DNA of 64,000 nt, from assembly GCA_002633005.1 (NCBI GenBank), contig NMRA01000134.1, forward strand, positions 1 through 64,000. The letters run 5' to 3'. The stretch is from Phoronis australis (lineage: Eukaryota > Phoronida > Phoronidae). Numbering within the stretch: the first letter of the stretch is position 1; each line of letters begins with the position of its first letter. The notes under the pieces were generated by a model that saw only the letters and a program-made list of their open reading frames with translations, searched no databases and was not told where the DNA came from. The position numbers and the translations under genes are program-made. Below, piece after piece: positions 48,213 through 58,711 of this stretch.

Positions 48213-49048
48213 CGCAAGTGTTATTTTTCTCTGGTTATTCAAGACTTTTCGAAGACTTGTCTCCAAAAAACTGAGTTTTTGTGTCATATCTTCGGCCTCC
48301 CTTGACAGACCCGTCTGAAACTTAGTACGTGGATAGATCTTTTCAAGTGCTAACTGTATTGTGAAGCAATAATCTTGCAATAATCAGTGTAAGGATTTTC
48401 GATATAAAGGCCTAGTTTTTGAGTAATGTAACAAAGACGACTGCGACTTCTACTTTTTACAAAAATACCTTATGTTTTGCGAGTTGATTTGTCGTAGAAA
48501 CCAAATGAAAAGACTAATATAATAGAAAATTCCTAACAGCATTTTTGAGGTAACTGGTGAAGTTTTCATTTAAAAAAGGTTTCATTAAAATCGACTAAGG
48601 GGTTATTTTGCTATGAATGTACCTTTCTTAAAATGAAATTTTGACTTTAAAAGAGGTTTACGTAATAATAATAATGGTACATTAATACAAAATATATTTT
48701 TATATTCCCTGATTTTTTTCTTTTAGAAAATATATACTTTTGCTGGTTGACAAAGCTTAGTTTGTTGATATACAAGTTTAAATGGAGGCCGCTAAATAAG
48801 GTTTGAGATAACCTTAAGTAGACAACAATGCCTTCTTGTCTTCAGAGGCGTTTGACGTATTCCGCTTNCGCAAGTGTGTCATTTATTTTTCTCTGGTTAT
48901 TCAAGATTTTTCGAAGACTTGTCTCCAAAAAACTGAGTTTTTGTGTGATATCTTCGGCCTCCCTTGACAGACCCGTCTGAAACTTAGTACGTGGATAGAT
49001 CTTTTCAAGTGCTAACTGTATTGTGAAGCAATAATCTTGCAATAATCA
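48213..49048. repeat. interleaved duplication around a single N (probable misassembly)
   Basis: Block X (48213-48386) recurs almost identically at 48869-49048. Between the two sits block Y (48385-48867), itself almost identical to 51345-51826, and a single N at 48868 joins Y to the second X. X on the minus strand gives the same peptide twice (begins MQDYCFTIQLALEKIYPRTK), but this is part of the degenerate module array rather than a gene. Confidence 0.85.
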
Positions 49049-49109
49049 ACATTTTTTGTTCAGATGACTGCTCTTTTGCTGACTAGCTATTTACAGCTTC
49101 ACTTTGTTA

Positions 49110-49250
49110 CCCCATATTTGTGACAGAGATCATATTTTTTCGTCTGATTGACATACAATTTACATATAGTTTTAACCTAGTCAACAGCTTGAGGACTTTT
49201 GTTCCTGAGTGAAATCGGATGCAAGATGGCGCTGTGATGGTTATTTTTCG
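49110..49250 (-). repeat. dispersed repeat R1, minus-strand copy
   Basis: Reverse complement of the unit at 10612-10745: the core GATGCAAGATGGCGCTGTGA, the inner GTCTGATTGACATACAATTT and GACAGAGATCAT all align in order. Confidence 0.65.
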
Positions 49251-49593
49251 AATTATGTTTGTGAAGCTCTCACTCGATTCTTTGGCCGAAACTTTTCAAA
49301 TTTGATGTGTAAACAGATCTCTTCAAGGAATATCTAATACATTTGTTTCTCACCTTTGAATTTTATTTGCTCTCGAGAGCACTTTTATTTTTTCACCCTG
49401 TGTCTTCGTAGTTGCTTAGCTTGACGGATGTTCACAAAATTTAGCGAGAAATTAAGGAGACGACACTGCCTTACCATTTTTGGATGGATTTGATGTATTC
49501 TGCACCACTTAGTGACCATTTTTGCTGTTTTTGGCAGCTGCCTCTCCATCACTGAGCTAAACCACTCTATAAATCATTATAAAAATTGGTATA

Positions 49594-49827
49594 TCGTATT
49601 TGTCCTAATAAGTGCCCATGCCCCTATAAGCATCCTCCCACCCATTTTTAGACTTCGTGAAGTAAGAGCTCAGCCCATGAACATCCGACATTAGAAAAAA
49701 ATGCCTTAACTACAGTTCTAAAATTCTACAGTAACATCTTCAATTTATCAATAAGATCCAGCAGTCCTGACCGGGCTGCAATAAGTGCCCACTTCCCTGA
49801 AACTGGACCCTATTAGGGCGAATATGG
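49594..49827. mobile_element. 234-bp TIR element, TA target, relative of the 27.3-kb element
   Basis: Ends TCGTATTTGTCCTAATAAGT and, inverted, CCATATTCGCCCTAATAGGG lie between TA at 49592-49593 and 49828-49829. The interior, reversed, matches about 100 bp near the right end of the element at 27338-28650 (GAATTTTAGAACTGTAG and neighbours), so both derive from one family. No coding capacity. Confidence 0.82.
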
Positions 49828-50364
49828 TACATGAAGGCTCTGCATTGCTCTTGTTTGCATTTGCAGCTATTTCTCATAAACCCTGTGCAAGATCTGTGTG
49901 TGAAATTTGGCAAGTGTGTTTCTGTAAATGTTATAATACATGATGCGAACTTTCGGGTGTATCCTAGTATTGTTGCGCTACCCTATAACCAATTTTAATT
50001 TTTCTCTGTATCTTTGGGTTCCTTGATGAATTTTCATGCAATTTAGCAAATAGGTTTGTTAACGAGACACCTTCCCTTTTTGGACGGATTTGACATATAC
50101 GCCACCTGTGGCCTTTTTATGCCACCATTCTTGTCCGTCTGGCTTCCACCCATCCAGCGTCCACTGCTCTCTTTCCTATATCCCTTGATGGGTGTTCATG
50201 AAGCAGACATGTTCCTTTCATGGACGAGATGGCGTGACTGAATTTTTAGACGGGTCTGTCGGTGTGTCCTCCAGTGCCAATTTTAGTTCCTTTACTTTTG
50301 CTTCAGTACCTTTGGAATTCCTTGATGGACTTTCATGAAATATGGATTATGGATATCCATTAAG

Positions 50365-51826
50365 GATACCTCAAACTTTATTCACAAAAATTGGCCATTT
50401 TTACAGTATTTCCAATGTGTCTAGAAAAGTACCTTATCTTCATTTTCGGGGGGGAACTTCATATACAAAATATATACCGTGTAACTAGAAAAAAGATTTA
50501 GCACAACCACCTTGGAACCACACAACCCTGTGGATATTTGTTCACCACTTATCCGAAGTCAAAGGTTACAGGGCTGTCACTCAAATCAAATCTCCGGCCA
50601 GGTACAGAGCAGCTTCGTATACCCCCAGTCCTTTCATTCACCAAGTCCCCATAATGTTGAGTCAACGAGGTGTACTTATGATAGAATGGTGCCAGGGAAA
50701 ACAGAGACAAAACTACGTAGTTTTGATCCTGAGGGAGTTGTACTTCTACATGCAGGACCGTTCGCATTGAGGACAAATGCTACAATTCACCTCAGGCCTC
50801 TGTGGTCATGAACACAGCAAGTTGTGAAAAGAGATTAATCCTCACCCTAATTCCTTTATTCAGTTAATAAATTGACATTTCAATGTTTCGATCTCATGCT
50901 AACGACATGCTTCAACCACCGATTCGAGTTTTTGTTATCCATTTCTTACTTGGTTTCGTATCAGTCTCCCGGCACGTGACGAGTACAGGCTATGTGTATA
51001 ACAATGAACTGTGACCTACTTAAAACAACAGTAACAGTTGATCCCAATTCGTGGCTGGCATTGGTACATTTTAATGATAATAGTTGATTATGCACTGCAA
51101 ATTCAGTTGACATTGCATGTGAATGTTGAAATAGCTAACATAGTTAAGGCTTGTGTAGGTTATGTTTACCGAAAACAAGTTTTCACCGAATAATTAACCG
51201 GAGACTTTGAGATTTTTACTCTTCCCAGTTTAATCAGCTTTTTTTTGGCTTCAACAAATCGACTTTTTTTTAACTTACAAACAGAAGTTCTCGAAAACAG
51301 CTTGGTGGATTTTGCTGAAACTTTCAGACTTGATATTTAGTCATCAGTGTAAGGATTTCCGATATAAAGGCCTAGTTTTTGAGTAATGTAACAAAGACGA
51401 CTGCGACTTCTACTTTTTACAAAAATACCTTATGTTTTGCGAGTTGATTTGTCGTAGAAACCAAATGAAAAGAATAATATAATAGAAAATTCCTAACAGC
51501 ATTTTTGAGGTAACTGGTGAAGTTTTCATTTACAAAGGTTTCATTAAAATCGACTAAGGGGTTATTTTGCTATGAATGTACCTTTCTTAAAATGAAATTT
51601 TGACTTTAAAAGAGGTTTACGTAATAATAATAATGGTACATTAATACAAAATATATTTTTATATTCCCTGATTTTTTTCTTTTAGAAAATATATACTTTT
51701 GCTGGTTGACAAAGCTTAGTTTGTTGATATACAAGTTTAAATGGAGGCCGCTAAATAAGGTTTGAGATAACCTTAAGTAGACAACAATGCCTTCTTGTCT
51801 TCAGAGGCGTTTGACGTATTCCGCTT
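50365..51826 (+). repeat. long dispersed repeat R5, copy B (uninterrupted)
   Basis: Collinear with copy A at 43675-46610 without the 1.9-kb insertion. Its last 482 bp (51345-51826) are nearly identical to 48385-48867, unlike the diverged A copy, which supports a recent or artificial duplication of that part. Confidence 0.75.
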
Positions 51827-52600
51827 GGCCACCTTTTGCCCATGTCCACTATTTTTCAAGTTTGTGGCATTCACCTCTCTATCCGCCTTACCAGAATCAT
51901 TATAAAAATTGGCATTATGTGTTCCTACTGGGAAGAGCATGGTTAACGATAATTTTCGAATGTCTCATTACTATGGCTTCCTAAGTGGCAGTTTTTTTCC
52001 TTCTAGTGTTGTATCTCTTAAACCTGTTAAATTTAGCATGTAGGGATCCCACAATTGTTTTGTCCCCTAGTGGCAATGTTAGATTTTTGGCATTCCCTTT
52101 TCATTTCCTTGGCAGATATTCATGAAATTTGGCAAAAGATTTCTGCGGAAATATGACAACTTACGTATTGCATTGAATGTATAATATGCCACCAAGTGGC
52201 CATTATTTTTCTGAGTCTGGTTTTTTTTGGTGTCTGTCTCTCTTATCTTCCAAGCTTCTTTAGGGATCATTATGAAAATTGGCATAATTATGTTTACACT
52301 GGAAAGTGCTTGACTGAGGATGGTTTTCCTTAAGGGCTCCAACAGTTATGGTATCCCTTAAAAGGGAACTGTATTTTATTCTGAACAAATTCTGGATAGT
52401 TTTCTATGACTTGTTGATGAATTTCACAAATAATTCAACAACAAAAAATAAAGTTATATTCTCTAACGAAGCTCAAAAAAATACTGGCTTGTAGCGCTGC
52501 GTCTCGTGACGTATTTGGCGGGGGCAAAGTCACTGTCCTGTGTTAACGTGCAGTCAAGTTGCATTTTTCATATTGTCGGAATAAGAAATTTTAGTGTGAA

Positions 52601-52806
52601 ATGTCGGGTCACCAGGTATACCTGTTTGAGCCGAGGCAACACAAAGTGATACCCAGTCATCGTCATCGCCTGACGAAAAATTGCCTTTGCAACCAGTCCG
52701 TATCAACAATTTACACTGGTGTGACTGTGCGGTGGGCAATGTGGACTCTAGCCAGCCAGTCAGCCAGCTACCAGCCAATACTAAACTCTGTAAACTTGAA
52801 GGGTTG
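52601..52806 (+). pseudogene. candidate first exon resembling genes with a P2X7-like C-terminal cysteine domain, frameshifted
   Basis: ATG 52601 opens MSGHQVYLFEP. After about eleven codons the coding-like signal passes to another frame, which reads SDTQSSSSPDEKL and then VRINNLHWCDC, and ends near the consensus donor TTG/GTAAGTT at 52807. A short FEP motif, an acidic serine stretch and R..N..WC.C in this order is what I recall of the N-terminus of the numerous invertebrate proteins that carry a P2X7-like C-terminal domain, usually annotated as P2X purinoceptor 7-like. The later CC and VCLD blocks of that domain were not found. The frame change means a pseudogene, a sequence error or a wrong call. 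The surrounding 52.5-53.4 kb has more CpG than its neighbours. Confidence 0.35.
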
Positions 52807-53007
52807 GTAAGTTACCGCCTATAGCTGTATGAAGACTATCGTACCACTGTGTGTTGAACTCCGTTAACCTCGAAATTTCAGACAGCAGTTGACTACCCAG
52901 GTATAGTTGACTTATGCTCGTCACCTCTTCGTAAAACTTAGGCTACATCAATACATAAAGCTAATGTACCGGCGGGGGTGCATGCAAAATCTGGTATACA
53001 CCAACAC

Positions 53008-53145
53008 TCACATTGTTCGTTGCAGCCGTTTACGTGGAAAACAATCAAATAAACGTAATCTGGTAGCATAATTTGCCGCCTTTTGTAACAAAGAAGCGTT
53101 GTCCGTTTCAAAAACAGCACGCTCGTGACACGGCACACACGCCAT
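53008..53145 (-). other. unrecognised 45-codon frame with good start context
   Basis: On the minus strand AGGAAATGGCG starts a frame beginning MACVPCHERAVFETDNASLL with a donor-like AAT/GTGAGTG at its end. Its composition is more coding-like than average and it lies in the CpG-richer segment, but it faces the candidate exon at 52601, so at most one of the two is likely to be real. Confidence 0.2.
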
Positions 53146-53944
53146 TTCCTAAAATTTGAGGCGTCTTTCGGCCCGGACATGATGACAGCTTCGCAGCACC
53201 AAGATTGTTCTGAAATTCGATTTGCTGGTATAAAAATACTAAAAACTTGTTGCAAAATGAAACAAGTTCCGATAATTTGTTGTAACATGTATGCATACTA
53301 GGTACTGGCAGCGACAAACACTAGATGAAAGAATCAGGGGGAAAAGAAACTGGTGAAGGTCAGGTGACGTAATCGCAAAAAGCCGACTCAAGAGAACACA
53401 TCACAATTTTAGCAGCAGCCCCGGATGAACGATCGCTAACTTTTCCAACACCGGTAAATACTGATGGAACTTCATCAAGTTTCTATTCTTTTCTATTGAG
53501 TGGAGTACAACTGACATGAATCTCAAAAATGCGTTTTCTTGCCGTAGAACTGATACTGTCCTTTTAAAAGTGCATGCAACCCGACATGTCAGGGGACAGA
53601 TTGGTCACTGTGTAAGAAATGCTTGTAGTTTTTATGTATCATTATCCAGTCTCTATGTTCAGTATCTGACATTGCATTTGTGTCCCTGTACCAGTTGCTT
53701 GATGATGAAATACACTTGTTCTAAAAACATTAGACAAACATTTTTTTGAATTTTCACTTGAAGCAAAAATGCCAGTATATAAATGGTTAAAAAGGTCATT
53801 TTTACTGAGGATTTGAGTTACCCCTCAAATTGGGGTTTTTACAAGCGCTTTTGTAGCAAAATTGTATACTTCGGAAGTACAGACATGTAGGGAAAGAGAG
53901 CTTTGTTTATCATTTCCTTGATGAGTTGATTGCAGAAAGTGGCT

Positions 53945-53985
53945 GTGAGAGTGTGTGAGAGTGTGTGAGAGTGTGTGAGAGTGTC
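53945..53985. repeat. 10-bp microsatellite
   Basis: Four units of TGAGAGTGTG in direct succession. Confidence 0.95.
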
Positions 53986-54215
53986 TGTACTTGAACATCA
54001 TGCTTTGAAAGCCATATGGCATTACTTAAACCATTTATCAAAAGCTATCTGAGAACCGAAACTTAACACATCCATTTTGGCTATTTTTTATTGTATTTGA
54101 TGAGTAGAAATGACCCAATGAGTTCAAAACATCACCACTTTTAGTCAACACATATCTGTGTATTTTAGCCAATGCTTTATTGTTGTGAAACCATGGTTAA
54201 TGCAGAAATATACTC

Positions 54216-54297
54216 TACTCCACACAATAGAACCTTGTAGGTCAGAATCACTGATAAACAGGCCTCTTGAGGACAGCTGAATTGTACCAATCTATTA
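54216..54297 (+). repeat. dispersed repeat R4, copy 2
   Basis: Partner of 18656-18736, same orientation. Confidence 0.7.
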
Positions 54298-54762
54298 TTA
54301 ATTTAGGAGGTACAAGGTGGTGGAGTTTCTGATGGGTGGGGTAAACAAACTAACTGCTGCTGGAAATAACCTCTGTGCAGACAGCACCAAATGCAGATAT
54401 ATGGGTTGGCAGAGGGGCCCTGTACCTCTGTGGACACAAGCAAAAATTAAACACCAACATGCTTTAGGGACTGCGCAGACATTTTCCTGTGAATATTGTG
54501 TTTGGTTCCCTGTTGCGGCATTCTAAAACTGCAAGTGTGAGCAGAAATGGGGCTAAAAGCTAGCATTTTGGTCTTTGAGAAAAGAATGTTTTCATCAGTT
54601 ATGTGAACCCAGTAATAGAATCTACTGTAGACTGAAGTTTTCGTGTACTATGGAATGTTGGGATCAGATTTGCATCATCAGACAGAGAAAGTAAACTGCA
54701 CGATTGTCCCAAATATTTTTCTTTTTGTTTGATGTCATAACTGCACTACTGTCCAAATATTG

Positions 54763-54938
54763 TGACACTGAGACTAGCAAAGTGCAAGGGCTGCATGGAT
54801 GTCTCATGACACTGAGACTAGTAAAGTGCAATGGCTGCATGGCTGTCTCATGACACTGAGACTAGCAAAGTGCAATGGCTGCATGGATGTCTCATGACAC
54901 TGAGACTAGCAAAGTGCAATGGCTGCATGGATGTCTCA
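54763..54938. repeat. 44-bp minisatellite, 4 units
   Basis: Units begin at 54763, 54807, 54851 and 54895 with TGACACTGAGACTAGCAAAG. They differ from each other by no more than a few bases. 44 is not a multiple of three, so frames reading through it change at each unit. Confidence 0.95.
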
Positions 54939-56277
54939 GGAGGACCACAGGCACTTTGCCCTGTGGCCAGTCCCATGTCAACAAAAATTGCTATAATTTC
55001 TAATGTCAATTTGAAGATTCATGAAGCCTCAACTGAAGTAGTCTTCATGTGGTCTTTATTGACTAAGTCATTGAGTACTATTGCTAACACATATTTGTTC
55101 AGAAGATGAACGTCGTCAGACTATTGTGGGTAACAGAGGAACAAAAAAGAAGTTTTGCAAAGGACGCTGATCTTGTCCTGTTTACCATGTACCGTGAGTG
55201 AGATAAGGTGGTGGAGAGGTTATTTGAGAAAAGAAAATACTGTATGATGTCCTTGATGTTGGATACTGATTTCAAAAGTCAGAGAATTTTCGAGCATCAA
55301 AAATCAAAGTTTACCTAAAATCTGCTGAAATTGGTTTTCTAAGGAAAATTACCGTTTTGGTTAATCAACGTGTCCACATTTTTGGGAAGTTTTGGTTCAG
55401 TTAGGGTTGAGCACGTACATTAAAAACCGGTTTATGCACTGATACTTGACTTTCGAGTTCACAATAAGTGAAAGATATCAAACTTCATTAGGACAAATTG
55501 AAAAAAGATTGAAGCCTTAATCTTGTATTAAATGTAATCATCACTTGTTAATTATCCTTTCTTTTGCCCAGTGACGGCAATTAGGAGGTTTTCATTAAAA
55601 CTAGAATTAATCTGTGTTACGCAACATTCTGAAGCCCCAAAGAATTCTGCCTGATGTTGATGGCAAAAAGGCAATTTCCTCTAAATTATAGTGAACGTTT
55701 CAGAGTGGTCAGTCTGAGTAGAATTGATTATTCGCACAACCTAGGGGATTGATATCTCAATTAACGTGCTGCCGGTCTGCTACTCTAGCCTCTAACAACG
55801 GTGTTTGGTGTGAACTATTTCTTTTGCCTGAATGGTTGAATTGGTGGGCGTAAATTATTGGGGCATGATCATCTGTAGAGAATCAACTACCTGTTTATCT
55901 TTAATTCATGTGCTGGTTATACATAGATAATTTAGGAGAGGCTGTACAACACGACCAAAAAACGCGAGTCTGTAAGCATTTCATCTTAACTGAATTTGAA
56001 TTAATCTTGAAGTAAAGAAAATTAACAACTTCAGCAAATTTTACATTAAAAAATCATTGAGAGGACAAGTGTATTTCAGAATGAGTTATTTCTTCACAAA
56101 ATATATTAATTTTGATTGTTAATATTATTTTTCAATATCATGTATTACCGTCATATTTGCATACCATACTCTTGAGTACCAAAATGTCGGAAGCTTAATC
56201 ACAGAAAACTTCATGTCACGGTTGGATTAACAAACTGTTAATAGCCCTTTGATGGTTTCTTCATTTGTGTTGCTCAG
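54939..56277. other. unannotated AT-rich sequence
   Basis: Nothing supported before the candidate exon. Confidence 0.5.
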
Positions 56278-56376
56278 TTCCTTAAAGAAGTCATATTGAT
56301 TTTCCACTTCTTCTCTCGGGAAGGAAATGAATTAGATTGGAGTTCCCACGTCCCAAACTCATCTTCTCTTGTGAAG
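56278..56376 (+). other. candidate 99-nt exon, phase 0-0
   Basis: TTCATTTGTGTTGCTCAG precedes and GTGAAG/GTGAGAAA follows, both near consensus, and all 33 codons between are open with both ends in phase 0. The peptide starts FLKEVILIFHFFSREGNELD. It resembles no part of the MNK kinase domain and I do not recognise it. A symmetric cassette exon would look like this, but chance cannot be excluded without RNA data. Confidence 0.3.
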
Positions 56377-56808
56377 GTGAGAAAATACATTGTATGATTC
56401 ACTTAGATTTCGAAATGTATGATCTGTGGGTTTTCAAAAAAAAAATTATCTCTTCATTGCACCTTATAATATAACAGTATTAAATCACAAATAGCAAACT
56501 AGTGTTATAGAGTGATAAGCATGTGTATAATTTTAGCATGTATGATAAAGTTTCCTCAAATCCATTTAAAAGTATTGGACAAAATTGTCATTTATTATTC
56601 ATTTTTGAAATTATTAATATATTGCCAAAAATGTTCAAAATTTCATTGATGACAACCATACTCAATTTTCAGATACTCTTGTAAAATTGTTTTCTTTTTA
56701 CTCTTGTTAAAAATTTTTGATGGAATAAAACTAGAAGAAATGTTAGTGTAGATCAGGGCTGCATAGCATTGTGGGTAACTATCATAGCATCAGTTTTGAG
56801 GACATTAC

Positions 56809-56894
56809 CTACTAAGTTGACAAGTGTGACCAGAGAACCTTACCTACTTATGACACACTAAGTTGACAAATATGACCAGAGAACTTTTTACCCC
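56809..56894. repeat. two-copy direct repeat
   Basis: ACTAAGTTGACAAGTGTGAC plus CAGAGAACCTT is repeated about 52 bp downstream with a few changes. Confidence 0.85.
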
Positions 56895-57644
56895 TGTTCA
56901 TTCCAATGTAACACCAAACCTCTTATGCTTTCTTGGGTAATTTAGTCAATGAATTTATTGTGAAATTCAGTGTTAAAATATGCACCTTTGGAAACTACTG
57001 ATCATTGTTCTAGTCAGGAAGTATTGTAGGGGGAGCATGTGAAAGTGATACAGTTATCTTCAACAGTTTCAAATTGAGCCATAGTTCAAATTTGTTGTGG
57101 AAATTCCATGCACATACTTTCATTTTAATCTTTTTATATGTTTGCAAGCAGATTGGTAAATAGTACTATTGCATAATCTGTGATTGACACCATCACACAC
57201 CTATGATAATCCCCAGAAAATAGTAGCTGTGTCATAATCCAATGAGCTGACCATTGAGCAATGATATAGATAGTGTTCAATACCTAGCACTCATTCACAA
57301 CACCAGATCATTCTTGGGAGGTGCAGTTGGGCACTCAGTGGTCTTATGAACAACCAGCAAGGCATTTATAGAGACTTTATATGATTATGGTTCCATGCTT
57401 GGTAATTGAAAATTGACTGTTCTGCTAATTTTCATTTACTACTACAATGGAGTTGATATTAGTGACAGTGTGAAGTCAGCAATGTTCTCTAGGATGAAAC
57501 ACAGTTCTGTTCATCGAGGTGAGCCATTTTATTCTTTTCTAAGGAAGGATTCATTTTACAAAGCAGTTCCAAACTTCAGGATATTAACCTCACCTGACGT
57601 ATGTGAATAGCATACCTTTTCTTAAAAAATTGGAAATACAATAA

Positions 57645-57830
57645 GCATTGCCTTCGAAAAATACTCACAAGACGGTTTCCTTTGTATTTACTTTGAAACC
57701 TGCTCATAAGAAAATAAATTTTCCTTTTGAAAACTTTGTGCATAAGAAAACAAGCATTCCGTTTGAAAAAATGCTCGTAACAAATAAGAATTTCCTTTGG
57801 AAAATGCCTTTAAGAAAATTAATTTCACTG
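57645..57830. repeat. degenerate tandem repeat, about 45-50 bp
   Basis: Three to four units share TTCCTTTTGAAAAN followed by GCTCATAAGAAAA. Divergence is high and unit length varies. Confidence 0.6.
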
Positions 57831-58122
57831 TAAACACACTTGGGAAAATGTGTACCAGTGTTTCTACATAAAGTTTTAAACATTAGTCAGTAATGAGGTC
57901 TGTCTTATGTGCGGTGCTGGTTTGGTAAATTTAGAGGTATGTATACTTCCCAAGCCCAGAGTATCAGAGGACAGAATATTGGAGGTTTAGTGAGCTCACG
58001 CAATGTGGAGCTCGTCTCTTTTATGTTGTGACACCAGTACGTGAATTTTTATTTTACTTATACATTGTCTTCGATGCTTTTTTTCTCCTACCTGTGAGTT
58101 CCACGTTGGTGCGTCCCTCTTT

Positions 58123-58367
58123 TATTATTAGTTGTCTGTGCTTCCTTTTCATTCCCTCTGGATTGGTTCTCCTGCGTCCCTTTTCCTATTATTAGTTGTC
58201 TGTGCTTCCTTTTTCCTTCCCTCTGGATTGGTTCTCCTGCGTCCCTTTTCCTATTATTAGTTGTCTATGCTTCCTTTTTCCTTCCCTCTGGATTGGTTCT
58301 CCTGCGTCCCTTTTCCTATTATTAGTTGTCTGTGCTTCCTTTTTCCTTCCCTCTGGATTGGTTCTCC
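58123..58367. repeat. 65-bp minisatellite, 3.8 units
   Basis: Units start at 58123, 58187, 58252 and 58317 with TATTATTAGTTGTCTGTGCT. They are pyrimidine-rich and almost identical. Hydrophobic frames through it (58196-58519) shift register every unit and are not called. Confidence 0.95.
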
Positions 58368-58711
58368 ACCCAAGGGGCGTTCTATGTTACACATTTCTTT
58401 TTTACAGTTGGCACAATTGGCAATTTTGTCACATGATGGTTTTGCGTACATGTTCGGAGTATGTTTCTTATAATTTTGTCATGTTATATCTATTTCTAAC
58501 TACCTTCTTTAATAAGTAAGATTAATGAAATCTACTTCAAAATTTAGTAGACCCATTTAACGAACATGTGCTACTTCCAATTGTATAACAGCATTGCTTG
58601 ACAGCATGAAAACATAGGGAAGCCTATTTTTGAATAAATTATAAAATGCACATATACCTATATTTGCTAATCATAAAATTTGCAGCTCATATATTGTTTC
58701 TCCAAAACAGA

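Larger units (their letters stand above)
49260..52370. repeat. array of degenerate short modules (CTTGATGGATGTTCATGAAA type)
   Basis: Variants of CTTGATGGATNTTCATGAAA followed by TTTGGCAAA occur near 49418, 50020, 50180, 50318 and 52110, and variants of ATCATTATAAAAATTGGCAT near 49573, 51897 and 52267, each preceded by a CCACNTAGTGGCCA-like box. They look like old members of one tandem family broken up by other insertions (49594 element, repeat R5 copy B). No coding role is evident. Confidence 0.5.

Noticed and set aside
48180-49042. Same 53-residue peptide (MQDYCFTIQ...) encoded twice, suggesting a duplicated gene
   Set aside because: The DNA around it is duplicated as a whole with a single N at the junction, and the peptide contains the module array words; no splice or start support.
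54831-55109. 92-codon frame over the 44-bp minisatellite
   Set aside because: The repeated part shifts register and the unique part has no recognisable features.
57594-57620. 27-nt minus-strand microexon candidate before CAG/GTGAGG
   Set aside because: Open by chance at this length; no partner exons found.
58196-58519. Hydrophobic 107-codon frame that looks like a membrane protein
   Set aside because: It reads through the 65-bp pyrimidine-rich minisatellite, whose unit length changes frame in each copy.
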